In this document: in pieces, positions 16,175-25,055 of the stretch
Numbering within the stretch: position 1 is the first letter of the stretch
Layout of the letters: every line of letters begins with the position of its first letter
Origin: Chloroflexi bacterium CFX4
GTDB taxonomy: Bacteria; Chloroflexota; Anaerolineae; Aggregatilineales; UBA2796
NCBI GenBank assembly: GCA_021404685.1
Contig: QWHC01000005.1
Location: 62,001-126,000 of the forward strand
DNA: 64,000 bases
Direction of reading: 5' to 3'
Position numbers and translations under genes: made by a program
The notes under the pieces: model-generated
What the model saw: only the letters and a program-made list of their open reading frames with translations
The model's database searches: none
What the model was told of the DNA's origin: nothing

Positions 16175-17464
16175 CTAGAGACCCCAGAACAGCTTTAAGC
16201 CGATCAGTAGCATCACAAAGCAGAGCAGCGTTAAGCCGCTGCCCAAGCGGAAGAAATCGCTAAAGCGGTAATCTGCCGGCGGCGTTATCATCATATTCAC
16301 CGGATGAGCAATCGGTGAAAGGTACGCCGTCGAGCAGGCAATCGCCGCGGTGATGGCGATGGCGTGAACATTGACGCCGAACTGGATCGCCGCGCTGATG
16401 GCAATCGGCACGGCAACTAACGGCGTCACTTGCCCACCCATAATGTGCGCGAAAATAACCGTCAGCCAAAAAACGCCGCCGGCTAATCCCAGCCCACCAA
16501 GTGGCTGCACAGCGTTGACCATCACCTCGCCAAGTGCCGCTGCGATCCCTGTCTGCGTGAGCGCCACACCGACCGAATACATGCCCGCTACGAGGAAAAT
16601 CGTGCGCCACTCCACCAACCGATATGCCTCATCCGCCGTGATCAGACCGAGTAGCAGCACTGCCAGCGCGCCGCCCATCATAGCGAGGTAGGTTGGCAAG
16701 CCAAACACTGCCGCACCAATCGAAACGCCTAAAATTAGCACGCTGAGAATTGCCAGCTTTGGCGAGAGCGTAACGGCGTGGCTAACCGCGGCAGGCTGCC
16801 ACAACGAAGTGCGCTCCGGCAGCAAGCGCGGCGCAAAAATGATGATGTAGGCAATCCCGACGATAGCGATCAAGCCGCCAACCGGCGTAAAATCCAGCAC
16901 GCCAAGCGGTGCTTGCGGCGGATTTGCCACCGTGAGCAAGCCGCTGGTGATGATGTTTGCCGTTGTGAAGTAGGTGGCACAACCGCCAAGCAGGGTGCCA
17001 AAAGAAAGCGGCATCAATAGCTTGGAAGGCGCGATATTGGTCTGGCGCGCCGTTTGCAGCGCACTAGGCAGCAGCAGCGCGCCGGCTGCCACCGTATTGA
17101 TGATCAGCGAAAGCGCCGCCGCCGTAATGGTATACAGCGCGATCAGGCGTGCTGTAGATTGACCGCCAAGCGCCAAGAGGCGATCTGCAATCCAGCGCGC
17201 AATGCCGTATTTCTCCAGCGTGCCAGTTAGGATGAATAAGCTGATCAGGGTGAGTGAAATAGGCTGCCCAAAGCCGTTGATCGCACCGACCGCCCGCGAA
17301 GCATCGCCGCTGCCATCAAAAATTGGCAAACCAAACAACGCCTGACCAATACCAAGCAGAAAGGCGATGATCAACGCGGCATAGTCAGCGCGCAGGCGGT
17401 TAGCAGCAGTCAGGATTAACGGCAGGCTGATGACGACAATCACATAAAGTTGGGTAGAAGACAT
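16175..17464 (-). CDS. SLC13/DASS-like anion permease
   Basis: 429 residues with about 11 hydrophobic segments. The N-terminal part (DYAALIIAFLLGIGQALFGLPIFDG, GFGQPISLTLISLFILTGTLEKYGIARWIAD) and the later SFGTLLGGCATYFTTANIITSGLL match SLC13 family permeases (ArsB/NhaD superfamily) that import sulfate or dicarboxylates with sodium. No TrkA-C domains are inserted. Substrate not determined. It starts just downstream of the clpX terminator. Confidence 0.85.
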   Translation of the reverse strand: MSSTQLYVIVVISLPLILTAANRLRADYAALIIAFLLGIGQALFGLPIFDGSGDASRAVGAINGFGQPISLTLISLFILTGTLEKYGIARWIADRLLALGGQSTARLIALYTITAAALSLIINTVAAGALLLPSALQTARQTNIAPSKLLMPLSFGTLLGGCATYFTTANIITSGLLTVANPPQAPLGVLDFTPVGGLIAIVGIAYIIIFAPRLLPERTSLWQPAAVSHAVTLSPKLAILSVLILGVSIGAAVFGLPTYLAMMGGALAVLLLGLITADEAYRLVEWRTIFLVAGMYSVGVALTQTGIAAALGEVMVNAVQPLGGLGLAGGVFWLTVIFAHIMGGQVTPLVAVPIAISAAIQFGVNVHAIAITAAIACSTAYLSPIAHPVNMMITPPADYRFSDFFRLGSGLTLLCFVMLLIGLKLFWGL

Positions 17465-17493
17465 AGTTTGCCGTATTGGTGCGGAAAATTTGT

Positions 17494-17514
17494 GGGCGGC
17501 TTCACCAGCCGCCC
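17494..17514 (-). terminator. Terminator-like hairpin after clpX
   Basis: GGGCGGC pairs with GCCGCCC around a 7-nt loop, followed on the minus strand by ACAAATTTT. It lies between the clpX stop and the SLC13-like start. Confidence 0.6.
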
Positions 17515-17538
17515 AGACACGGAGCGCTTGAGCGCAAG

Positions 17539-18894
17539 TTAGGCGACGGCGTCCAGCTCAGGATCGTCTTTAGCACTCTCATTTGGTTTTGGTGCTTCTG
17601 CGGAGCTTGCCTCTGGCAGTGACGGTAGTTCTTCGTGCCACGCTAAAAGCTGCCCGCCTTCACCAAACAGTTTGGGGCGCCCTGTGCGCTCCACTGCCTC
17701 ACGATCTACCACAATGCGGCGCACTGCCTTGTTGCTTGGCACTTCATACATCACGTCAATTAGTGCACCTTCCATAATGGCGCGCAAGCCACGCGCACCA
17801 GTTTCGCGGCGCATAGCGATCTCGGCGGCAGCGGTCAGTGCTTCTTCGGTGAAAGTCAGCGCGACGTTATCTAGAGAGAGCAGGCTTTGATATTGCTTGG
17901 TGATAGCGTTCCTTGGTTCGGTGAGAATCCGCATCAGGTCTGCCAATTCGAGCGGCTCAACATTGACGACGACAGGCAACCGTCCGATCATTTCTGGGAT
18001 CAAGCCGAAAGACATCAAATCCTCAGGCTGTGCCTGACGGAGCAATTCGCCTTTGGAATATTGTTTGCGCGTGCTGCCGCCAAAGCCAAGTGTGCCATCC
18101 ATGCCAATGCGCTTGCCGATCACGCGGTCTATGCCTTCAAAGGTGCCGCCGCAGATGAACAGAATGTTGCGCGTATCGAGTTGGATGAACTCTTGGTGTG
18201 GATGTTTGCGTCCGCCTTGTGGTGGCACATTGGCAACCGTGCCTTCGATGATCTTCAAGAGCGCCTGCTGCACCCCTTCGCCGCTCACATCGCGTGTGAT
18301 GGACGGATTATCGCCGCTTTTGCGCCCGATCTTATCAATCTCATCAATGTAGATGATGCCGCGAGAAGCACGCGCAATATCAAAATCGGCTGCCTGAATC
18401 AGGCGCAGCAGGATGTTTTCAACATCCTCACCAACATAGCCCGCTTCCGTGAGCGCTGTGGCATCCGCAATGCAGAACGGCACATCTAAAATGCGCGCCA
18501 AAGTCTGCGCCATCAGCGTTTTGCCGACGCCAGTCGGTCCGATGAGCAGGATGTTGCTCTTATCAAGTTCCACATCTTCCACCACATTATCGGTGTTGAT
18601 GCGTTTGTAGTGGTTATAAACGGCAACGCTCAGCACGCGCTTGGCGCGCTCTTGCCCAACCACATACTGATCAAGGTGCGCGACAATCTCTTTAGGCGAA
18701 GGGACATGCGCCACTTTATAATCGCCACTGCTCTTGGGCAGGCTGCTTTCTTCGCTCAAAATCTCGCGGCACAGTTCAACGCATTCATCACAGATGTATA
18801 CGCCTTCTGGTCCGGCGATCAGGCGGTTAACTTCATCGTGAGCGCGGCGGCAGAACGAACACCGCTGATTTCCTGAGGGCGCAATAGGCGTCAT
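17539..18894 (-). CDS. clpX: ATP-dependent Clp protease ATP-binding subunit ClpX
   Basis: 451 residues from ATG 18894 (GGAG 7 nt upstream). The AAA+ unfoldase that feeds ClpP. N-terminal zinc-binding domain with C12, C15, C35 and C38 (CSFC...CDEC); Walker A GPTGVGKT; Walker [23 protein letters not shown]; sensor 2 GARGLR. An acidic Ala/Pro/Glu-rich tail of about 30 residues ends in LDAVA. It follows clpP by 98 nt and tig further upstream, the widely conserved tig-clpP-clpX order. Confidence 0.97.
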   Translation of the reverse strand: MTPIAPSGNQRCSFCRRAHDEVNRLIAGPEGVYICDECVELCREILSEESSLPKSSGDYKVAHVPSPKEIVAHLDQYVVGQERAKRVLSVAVYNHYKRINTDNVVEDVELDKSNILLIGPTGVGKTLMAQTLARILDVPFCIADATALTEAGYVGEDVENILLRLIQAADFDIARASRGIIYIDEIDKIGRKSGDNPSITRDVSGEGVQQALLKIIEGTVANVPPQGGRKHPHQEFIQLDTRNILFICGGTFEGIDRVIGKRIGMDGTLGFGGSTRKQYSKGELLRQAQPEDLMSFGLIPEMIGRLPVVVNVEPLELADLMRILTEPRNAITKQYQSLLSLDNVALTFTEEALTAAAEIAMRRETGARGLRAIMEGALIDVMYEVPSNKAVRRIVVDREAVERTGRPKLFGEGGQLLAWHEELPSLPEASSAEAPKPNESAKDDPELDAVA

Positions 18895-18992
18895 GGGAAC
18901 ACTCCACAGATAAAATACAGTACAATGCTGGCTTGATGATACCCACAAACAGGCAACACACCAAGCCAGCAGGGATTTCTATGCGTGATTTG

Positions 18993-19625
18993 TTAGTTCT
19001 TCAAGGCGGCTGGCACGGCGGTTGGTTGCAGCACAGCGTCTACCAAGCCGTATTCAACTGCCTTGTGTGCGTCTAGGAAGAAGTCGCGGTCAGCATCGCG
19101 TTCGATCACGTCCCGCGGCTGCCCGGTGCATTCGGTCAGGATGCTGTAGAGCTTCTCCTTCTGGCGGATGAATTCATTTGCCTGAATCATCACATCACTT
19201 GCCTGCCCGCCAACACCGCCATGCACCAGTGGTTGATGCATATGGATGGTGGCATTTGGCAAGGCGTAGCGCTTACCCTTTGTGCCTGCCGTCAGCAGGA
19301 TAGTGCCGAAGCTGGCGCTCAAGCCCATTGCCGTGGTCGAGATTGGTGCTTGGATCAGTTGCATGGCATCGTAGATGGCGAAACCGGCGTAGACGCTGCC
19401 GCCAGGGCTGTTGATGTACATGCGAATTTCGCGCTCTGGGTCTTCATAATTCAGGTAGAGCAACTGCGCCACGATCAAGTTTGCCACCTGATCATTGATC
19501 GGCGTGCCAACAAACACGATCCGATCTTTGAGCAGTAGCGAATAAATATCATAGATACGTTCGCCGCGCCCTGTGTTTTCGACCACAGTTGGGATGATCA
19601 AATCAAGGGGGTGTTTTATGGTCAT
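18993..19625 (-). CDS. clpP: ATP-dependent Clp protease proteolytic subunit ClpP
   Basis: 210 residues. Serine protease that forms the double heptameric barrel. Catalytic Ser105 lies in GLSASFGT and His130 in IHMHQP. The usual GMAASM is here GLSASF, and IMIHQP is HMHQP, modest departures from the family. YINSPGGSVYAGFAIYD is the conserved substrate strand. Start ATG 19625 has AGGCAGGG upstream. It sits between tig and clpX. Confidence 0.95.
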   Translation of the reverse strand: MTIKHPLDLIIPTVVENTGRGERIYDIYSLLLKDRIVFVGTPINDQVANLIVAQLLYLNYEDPEREIRMYINSPGGSVYAGFAIYDAMQLIQAPISTTAMGLSASFGTILLTAGTKGKRYALPNATIHMHQPLVHGGVGGQASDVMIQANEFIRQKEKLYSILTECTGQPRDVIERDADRDFFLDAHKAVEYGLVDAVLQPTAVPAALKN

Positions 19626-19712
19626 ACGTCCCTGCCTTTCAGTGTGCCATCACGGATTGAATGAGCATAGCAAGCGGCATGTGCTGCGCGCCACAAGAAT
19701 TTTGCAAGAGTT

Positions 19713-21311
19713 TTAGGCGTCACCTTCTGCTTTCGGCTCAGAGGTTGGCTCAGACGCTGTATCAGGCGCCGAACTTTCGGTGACTTCAGCAACCGCTTCG
19801 CCTTCAGCCACTTCTGCCGCCGCCAACATGCCCGTCAGCGAAATTTGTTGATCAGCGACGGGCATCTCTAAACCAGCCGACTCAATCGGCGGATTTTCAC
19901 CGCGCCCAATGGCAACCAGACGTTCCTTAAGGCGATCCATCACCAGCCGAACGCCAATATCGCGCCGATTATTCTCAGCGTTCAGCATTTTGCGAAAGGT
20001 GTCCCGCTGCGAGTCATCGCTGCCGCCGAGCGTGGTCAGGAGCGTTTCAATGTGAGCATCTAGGTCGGCAGCGCTCACGTTCACCCGCTCCGCCGAGATG
20101 AGCGTCTGCATCACAAGGCTGCGCGTCAGGCGGTTAATCGCCATTTCGCGGTAATCAGCGCGGAGTGCCTCATCATCCTTGCCCTGCACCTGCTTCAAAA
20201 TGTCCAGCGTCAAGCCGCGCTGGCGCAAGTTTTCGCTCACTTCGTTAAGGATGTCGTCAATATAATCCTCAACCATCGCCTCAGGATATTTCACCTGTGC
20301 GCCTTCCACAACCTTTTGGAAGACGGCATCCGAATACTGCTCGTTGACCTCTTGGGTTGCCTTTGCTTCAAGATCGCTGCGGAGGCGTGCCGTCAGGTCG
20401 GCAACGTTCTCAATTTCGCCATTGGTGGCAAGTTTGGCAAAGTCATCCGTCAGTTCGGGAAGGGTGCGCCCTTTCACCAATTTCACCGTGAAGGTGATTT
20501 CAAAGGTGTGAGCAGCCAGCCGTTTATCTTCATAATCGGCAGGATAGACCAGCGAGACGGTGCGGGTTTCGCCCGTAGTGACGCCTAAGACCTTTTCCGT
20601 GAAACCGGGCATAAATTCGCGCTTGGCATCCGTCGTGAGGAGCAGATCGAAATCTTTTTCATCAATGAAAGTCTCGGTGTGGTCGTGATCATCGTCATCT
20701 TCGTGATCATGCTCAGCAGCGGCATCGTCTTCGCTGAGTGTTGCGGCAGCACCTTCAGCCGATTCCTCGTCTGCTTCGTCTTCCTCATGCTCATGTTGGT
20801 GGATGACCTGCCCTTGAATATCCACCACCAACACATCGCCCATCTCAGCAGGGCGCTCCACGTCGGTTTCTTCAGCGTGGCGGTCGCGCAATGACTCAAG
20901 GGCTTCTTGCACCTGTTCATCGGTGACGGTGGGCGCTGTATAATCATGGCGCACGTCACGGTAGGCGCCTAGGTCTACCTCGGGCGCCTTTGGCACACTG
21001 AAGACGAGTTGTAGGCTTGGCTCGGTTTTTACATCTTCAAGGCTGCCCATGCCATAGGGTTCTAGGGCTGCTTCTTGCAAAGACTCGCGGTAAATTTCAT
21101 TGCCCAAATCTTCAAGGGCTTCATCCATCACTGCCTGCTGCCCAACATAGCTGACCACAACGGCAAACGGCGCTTTTCCCTTGCGAAAGCCGGGAATGTT
21201 CACCTTGCCGCCGATGCGTTTTGCGGCACGCTGCATAGCTGCCGTAAAGCGCGCTTCTGGCACATCTACAGTTAAGCGTGCGGTGTGATTTTCTAGGTGT
21301 TCGACCTGCAT
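19713..21311 (-). CDS. tig: Trigger factor with His/acidic insertion
   Basis: 532 residues from ATG 21311 (a GTG at 21320 adds three). Ribosome-bound chaperone. The ribosome-docking signature NIPGFRKGKAP is at about 38-48. The central FKBP-type domain (GDVLVVDIQG ... FMPGFTEKVLGVTTGE) is split by about 45 residues (roughly 171-214) very rich in His, Asp and Glu (HEHEEDEADEE; EHDHEDDDDHDH), absent from the usual 430-residue trigger factor. A further Ala/Glu/Ser tail ends the protein. First gene of tig-clpP-clpX. Confidence 0.93.
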   Translation of the reverse strand: MQVEHLENHTARLTVDVPEARFTAAMQRAAKRIGGKVNIPGFRKGKAPFAVVVSYVGQQAVMDEALEDLGNEIYRESLQEAALEPYGMGSLEDVKTEPSLQLVFSVPKAPEVDLGAYRDVRHDYTAPTVTDEQVQEALESLRDRHAEETDVERPAEMGDVLVVDIQGQVIHQHEHEEDEADEESAEGAAATLSEDDAAAEHDHEDDDDHDHTETFIDEKDFDLLLTTDAKREFMPGFTEKVLGVTTGETRTVSLVYPADYEDKRLAAHTFEITFTVKLVKGRTLPELTDDFAKLATNGEIENVADLTARLRSDLEAKATQEVNEQYSDAVFQKVVEGAQVKYPEAMVEDYIDDILNEVSENLRQRGLTLDILKQVQGKDDEALRADYREMAINRLTRSLVMQTLISAERVNVSAADLDAHIETLLTTLGGSDDSQRDTFRKMLNAENNRRDIGVRLVMDRLKERLVAIGRGENPPIESAGLEMPVADQQISLTGMLAAAEVAEGEAVAEVTESSAPDTASEPTSEPKAEGDA

Positions 21312-21390
21312 TTTAAGCACTTACCTTACACGATGGGGATAGAAATTGGGTTCACTCAACCGCCGCACAGGCGGCGTCATAAGTTTTATG

Positions 21391-21474
21391 TGGTGGGGAT
21401 GGAGAGACTCGAACTCTCACGGATAATCCACATGATCCTAAGTCATGCGCGTCTGCCAATTCCGCCACATCCCC
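21391..21474 (-). tRNA. tRNA-Leu (anticodon TAG)
   Basis: Full cloverleaf on the minus strand: acceptor GGGGATG with CATCCCC, D arm GCG/CGC, anticodon stem CATGA/TCATG around CTTAGGA (anticodon TAG), a long class II variable arm (TGGATTATCCG), and T arm GAGAG-TTCGAGT-CTCTC. Discriminator A is followed by an encoded CCA. Reads CUA and related Leu codons. It lies upstream of tig on the same strand. Confidence 0.96.
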
Positions 21475-21622
21475 GCGTTGCTTGTATGGCATTATAAGCG
21501 AGAATGTGCTGCCTGACAATGGCAAATTGGATCAAAAAAAGCGGGTGCTTCAAAGCGTAGCGCCGGGGCAGCAAACAGATAGGGCGGCATTTTTCCGCCC
21601 TACCTACGCTGTGCTGCGCCGT

Positions 21623-22138
21623 TTAATGCGCCTCAGAGGCGCGCTCGGCTGGTGTGACCATTGCGCTGAGAATACGCTCCACTGCGATCACGTGGCTGCA
21701 CCACCCGTGCGATTTGTAGAAATTACAGGTGCATTCCCACTTACCCTCTTCATAATGCACAGTGTGCGTGTGGTTTTCGCCACTGAAATTGGCAGTGAAG
21801 CTGTGGAATTTGACGCGGGAAGGTTCGAGCGTATATTTCTTGGCTTTTTCAATCTGGCTGATGATGGCAGACTGGGCGCTTGCTTCTCTGCTCTCGGTGG
21901 CAGGCACGGGCGGCACCATATCTTTCAAAATGCGCTCTAGGGCGACGGTGTGGCTTGACCAGCCGTGCGTTTTGAAGAAATCTGAGGTGCAGTGCCAGCC
22001 TGTTTCGGCGTGATAGGTGACGGTGTGGGTGTGGTTATCGCCCACCATAGAGACTTTGAAGGCGAGGAAACGAATGCGGTGACGCTCTTCGGCATAGTGC
22101 TTTGCTTTCGCAATCTGCCCGATCATCCCGTAGTCCAT
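21623..22138 (-). CDS. Tandem SWIM-type zinc finger protein, first copy degenerate
   Basis: 171 residues made of two ~75-residue repeats. The second has the SWIM pattern CTCNFYKSHGWCSH (CxC ... CxH). The first, aligned to it, reads CTSDFFKTHGWSSH: two of the three cysteines are serine, so it probably does not bind zinc. Each repeat also has a DNHTHTVTY/ENHTHTVHY strand and ends in a VALERIL/VAVERIL helix. SWIM domains bind DNA or proteins. AGGAGA precedes the ATG. A promoter, structured RNA and terminator lie upstream (22184-22328). Confidence 0.8.
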   Translation of the reverse strand: MDYGMIGQIAKAKHYAEERHRIRFLAFKVSMVGDNHTHTVTYHAETGWHCTSDFFKTHGWSSHTVALERILKDMVPPVPATESREASAQSAIISQIEKAKKYTLEPSRVKFHSFTANFSGENHTHTVHYEEGKWECTCNFYKSHGWCSHVIAVERILSAMVTPAERASEAH

Positions 22139-22183
22139 GATGAAAATCTCCTATCTTAGTTCAACACAACTTGACCAAACAAA

Positions 22184-22216
22184 AAGGCACGGCGCATTTT
22201 GTGCGTGCCGTGCCTT
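22184..22216 (-). terminator. Intrinsic terminator or attenuator
   Basis: AAGGCACGGC pairs with GCCGTGCCTT (10 bp) with an extra GCA/TGC pairing in the loop. On the minus strand it is followed by TTTTTGTTT. It is placed before, not after, the SWIM gene, which suggests attenuation or an independent small RNA. Confidence 0.8.
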
Positions 22217-22293
22217 ATTTTGCCTTCGCTAAAGCAACTGTTGAGTGTTTTTGAGGTATGGTCATACACTCTTGCCCTTTGCAAATAAATATT
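22184..22293 (-). ncRNA. Candidate structured leader or small RNA upstream of the SWIM gene
   Basis: Between a consensus promoter and a strong terminator lies ~110 nt with three further possible hairpins on the minus strand: TTGC-aaagg-GCAA, a GAGTGT/ACACTC stem around ATGACCATAC, and TTGC/GCAA around TTTAGCGAAG. The terminator ends 46 nt before the SWIM-protein start and no gene lies upstream on this strand. It is therefore either a free small RNA or an attenuated 5' leader. No known riboswitch class recognised. Confidence 0.5.
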
Positions 22294-22299
22294 AAGCAT

Positions 22300-22328
22300 A
22301 TGATAAGGAGCTTTTGGGGAAAAGTCAA
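22300..22328 (-). promoter_or_regulatory. Strong sigma-70-like promoter
   Basis: Minus-strand TTGACT (22328-22323), exactly 17 nt, then TATCAT (22305-22300). Predicted transcription start is near 22293. Confidence 0.7.
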
Positions 22329-22466
22329 GCGATTGGGATGAAGGGCATGGTGAAGTATAGGGCGACAATCTATTTCGATGACGAACTGCGTAGGAATGCG
22401 TCAAGGTGCGTTCGCTCCGCAATCCCGCCCTGCACACGAGGCGGAACTTGCCTACACCCTCCGCTT

Positions 22467-22507
22467 CCCTTTCCCTGCGTGCGGGGAAAGGGCTAGGGAT
22501 AGGGGTT
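22467..22507. repeat. REP-like palindromic repeat, copy 2
   Basis: CCCTTTCCCTGC and GCGGGGAAAGGG form a near-perfect hairpin, followed by CTAGGGATAGGGG. The best-formed of the three copies (others at 3217 and 53611). The surrounding 22330-22600 region contains no other feature I can support. Confidence 0.55.
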
Positions 22508-22613
22508 CGCTAGAAGATCATCATACGCTTCACCACGCCGCAACTAGAGTGCGGCATTGAATTCACCGCCACTTCGGGTAGTATTACTGTAAAGTGAGGT
22601 GCGGGGAAAGTGC

Positions 22614-23546
22614 ATGTCTGCGAGCGTTTCGATCATTATGCCTACCTATCAGGGTGCGCGCTGGCTGCCTGAGACTTTGCGCGCCATTCGCAGCCAGCAC
22701 TACGCCGCACCGATTGAGATCATCGCTGTGGACTCTGCCTCGACCGATCAGACGCCGCACCTGCTGGCAACCTATGGCGCACGCCTCATCCCGATTACGC
22801 AGGCGCAGTTTTCGCACGGCTATGCGCGCAATCTGGGCGTGCGGCACGCCCAGCATGAGATTTGCGTCTTCCTGAGCCAAGATGCACAGCCGTTCGGCAC
22901 GGACTGGCTGCACAGGCTGACGGCACCACTCGCAGATCCAGCACTTGGCGCACTCTATGCCCGCCAAGTGCCGCGCCCAGATGCCACGCCACTTGAGGCA
23001 TTTTTCATCCAGACCCTTTATCCATCACATAGCACACGCTATACATGGCGGCACGGTGAACGCTTGAGCCTTGAACGCCTTTTCTTCTCCAATGTGTGTA
23101 GCGCGGCAAGGCGCACGGTCTGCCTTGAGCATCCTTTTGACGAGATGCTCATCATGAGTGAAGATCAGGCGTTTGCCAAAGCGCTGCTCACGGCGGGCTA
23201 TCAGACGCTTTATCACGCCGAGGCGGCTGTGCTTCACTCGCACCGCTATGACCTCAAAACGCTCTTTCGGCGCAACTTCGATAGTGCCTACTCACTGCGC
23301 GGCATCACAGAGGACACCTTGCGCGGTAATGCACAGCGCGCCATCCGTTTCATCGCCCAAGAGGCTGCCTATTTGGTGCGCGGCAAACACTGGCGTTGGC
23401 TGCTTCGGCTGCCCTTTTACGAGGCAGCGCGCATCAGCGGACGACTGCTTGGGCGCTATGCCCATAAGCTGCCCTTGGCTTGGCGGCTGCGCCTGAGCCT
23501 GCATCGCCGTTTCTGGCTGAGCGCGCACGCGCCAAAGGCGCACTGA
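22614..23546 (+). CDS. Family 2 glycosyltransferase (rhamnosyltransferase-like)
   Basis: 310 residues from ATG 22614, with GGGGAAAG just upstream. GT-A fold: SVSIIMPTYQGARWLPETL start, nucleotide-binding IIAVDSASTDQT, and the metal-binding segment LSQDAQP. The FSHGYARNLGVRHA stretch and SQDA motif are typical of rhamnosyltransferases of the WbbL/RfbF kind. No transmembrane helix. It is followed 7 nt later by a second GT2 gene, so the two probably build one envelope glycan or lipid. Confidence 0.85.
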   Translation: MSASVSIIMPTYQGARWLPETLRAIRSQHYAAPIEIIAVDSASTDQTPHLLATYGARLIPITQAQFSHGYARNLGVRHAQHEICVFLSQDAQPFGTDWLHRLTAPLADPALGALYARQVPRPDATPLEAFFIQTLYPSHSTRYTWRHGERLSLERLFFSNVCSAARRTVCLEHPFDEMLIMSEDQAFAKALLTAGYQTLYHAEAAVLHSHRYDLKTLFRRNFDSAYSLRGITEDTLRGNAQRAIRFIAQEAAYLVRGKHWRWLLRLPFYEAARISGRLLGRYAHKLPLAWRLRLSLHRRFWLSAHAPKAH

Positions 23547-23553
23547 ACCTGCT

Positions 23554-24330
23554 ATGCCACCTGACCTGATGCTTTCCGAACACGCCCTTGAACTCTCCGT
23601 CGTGCTGCCCTGCCTGAACGAGGCGGAAACGCTCGCTGCCTGCCTTGCGGCAGCCTGGGCAGGGCTTGCCGCCCTTGGCATTTCTGGTGAGGTGGTGGTG
23701 GCGGATAATGGCAGCCTTGACGGTTCGCCAAGCCTTGCCGAACAGCACGGCGCACGCCTCGTATACGTAGCGCAGCGCGGCTATGGCAGGGCATTGCAGG
23801 CAGGCATTCACGCCGCCCGTGGGCGCTATGTGATCATCGCTGACTCGGATGGCAGCTATGATTTAAGCTATCTAAAGCCATTTTGGGCAAAGCTGCACGC
23901 AGGCTATGCATTAGTAATCGGCACGCGCTTCAAGGGCAAGATTCTGCCGCGTGCCATGCCGCCGCTGCATCGCTATCTGGGCAATCCACTGCTAACATGG
24001 CTTGCCAATCGGCTGTTTGGCACATGCCTTAGCGATTATCACTGTGGAATGCGCGCCTTTGAACGCGCCGCGCTGCTCAATTTGCCCTTGCACGCAGGGG
24101 GCATGGAGTTCGCCACTGAGATGATCGCACAAGCGGCACTGAACAACTTGCCACTCGCCGAGGTGCCAATCACCTACGCGCCGGATGGACGCAGCCGCCC
24201 GCCGCATTTGCGCCCGTGGCGCGATGGCTGGCGGCACCTGCGCCTGATGCTTCACCTGAAATGGCAGCGGCGCAAAATGCGCCTTGCTCAGGCAGTCAGC
24301 GTGAAGCCGCCATCCACCACCAGTACCTGA
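23554..24330 (+). CDS. DPM1-like family 2 glycosyltransferase
   Basis: 258 residues: LSVVLPCLNEAETLAACL, then VVVADNGSLDGS and the metal site IIADSDGSYDLSYL, followed by IGTRFKGKI, as in polyprenyl-phosphate mannosyl/glucosyl transferases. It lacks C-terminal membrane helices and ends in a basic tail (LKWQRRKMRLAQ). Its 3' end overlaps the convergent fabL by 43 nt, so the last 14 residues are shared antisense with fabL's C-terminus. Confidence 0.85.
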   Translation: MPPDLMLSEHALELSVVLPCLNEAETLAACLAAAWAGLAALGISGEVVVADNGSLDGSPSLAEQHGARLVYVAQRGYGRALQAGIHAARGRYVIIADSDGSYDLSYLKPFWAKLHAGYALVIGTRFKGKILPRAMPPLHRYLGNPLLTWLANRLFGTCLSDYHCGMRAFERAALLNLPLHAGGMEFATEMIAQAALNNLPLAEVPITYAPDGRSRPPHLRPWRDGWRHLRLMLHLKWQRRKMRLAQAVSVKPPSTTST

Positions 24331-25055
24331 CCGCGTATCATGGCAGCATCCGTGCTGCATAAAAAAGCAACCACCGCGGCGATGTCGTCAACGCTCACCA
24401 TGCGCCCTGCCGGCACGCGCGCTCTCACAAATGCCTCAGGATCAGCCAAGATAGACTGTGTGATGCTGAAATGCTTCAGTGCGTCTGTCTCTACGAAGCC
24501 GCCGCTGACCGCGTTCACGGCGATATTCAAAGGTGCGAACTCTACGGCAAGGTAGCGCGTCAGTGCCTCCAGCGCTGCCTTTGAGACGCCAACCAACACA
24601 TATTCAGAGACCACACGCTGCGCGCCAATGCTGCTGATGTTCACAATCGTGCCGCCGCCGCGCTCTTGCATGAGTGCCGCCGCGTGCTGGGAAGCAAAAA
24701 GCGCCGCCCGCGCATTGATGTTCAGCGTCCAATCCCAACCTTTGGTGCGCTGCTCTAAGACGGGGCGGTTATAGCCCGACGCTGCGTTGTTGACCAGAAT
24801 ATCCAAGCCGCCAAAAGCACGCGCCGCCTCAAAGAGCCGTTCAAGGTCAGCTTCTTCGGCAACATTCGCCTTGATGAGCTGTGCGCGCCTTCCCAGTGCG
24901 CTAATGGCGGCAGCAGTTTCTTCGGCGCTCTCGCGGTTGCGGAAGTAGTTCACGATCACGTCCGCGCCTTCTTTGGCAAGGCGCAGCGCAATGGCACGCC
25001 CAATGCCGCGCCCACTGCCCGTGACAAGGGCAATTTTACCCATAAAGCGGCTCAT
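24288..25055 (-). CDS. fabL: Enoyl-[ACP] reductase III (FabL-type SDR)
   Basis: 255 residues, SDR fold with TGSGRGIG cofactor loop, NNAAS and catalytic Y-x3-K replaced in the FabL manner: YVLVGVSKAALEALTRYLAVE. WDWTLNINARA, VNAVSGGFVETDALKHF and GQVLVVDGG closely parallel Bacillus FabL, unlike ordinary FabG. FabL catalyses the last, NADPH-dependent reduction in fatty acid elongation and is insensitive to triclosan. The start codon overlaps the DUF309 gene stop (ATGA), so they are translationally coupled. Confidence 0.8.
   Translation of the reverse strand: MSRFMGKIALVTGSGRGIGRAIALRLAKEGADVIVNYFRNRESAEETAAAISALGRRAQLIKANVAEEADLERLFEAARAFGGLDILVNNAASGYNRPVLEQRTKGWDWTLNINARAALFASQHAAALMQERGGGTIVNISSIGAQRVVSEYVLVGVSKAALEALTRYLAVEFAPLNIAVNAVSGGFVETDALKHFSITQSILADPEAFVRARVPAGRMVSVDDIAAVVAFLCSTDAAMIRGQVLVVDGGFTLTA

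Noticed and set aside
22217-22293. Cyclic di-GMP (GEMM) riboswitch, suggested by GCAAAGGGCAA
   Set aside because: The conserved tetraloop/receptor and the second conserved segment (GACGCAAAGCC-like) are absent, so only a chance resemblance remains.
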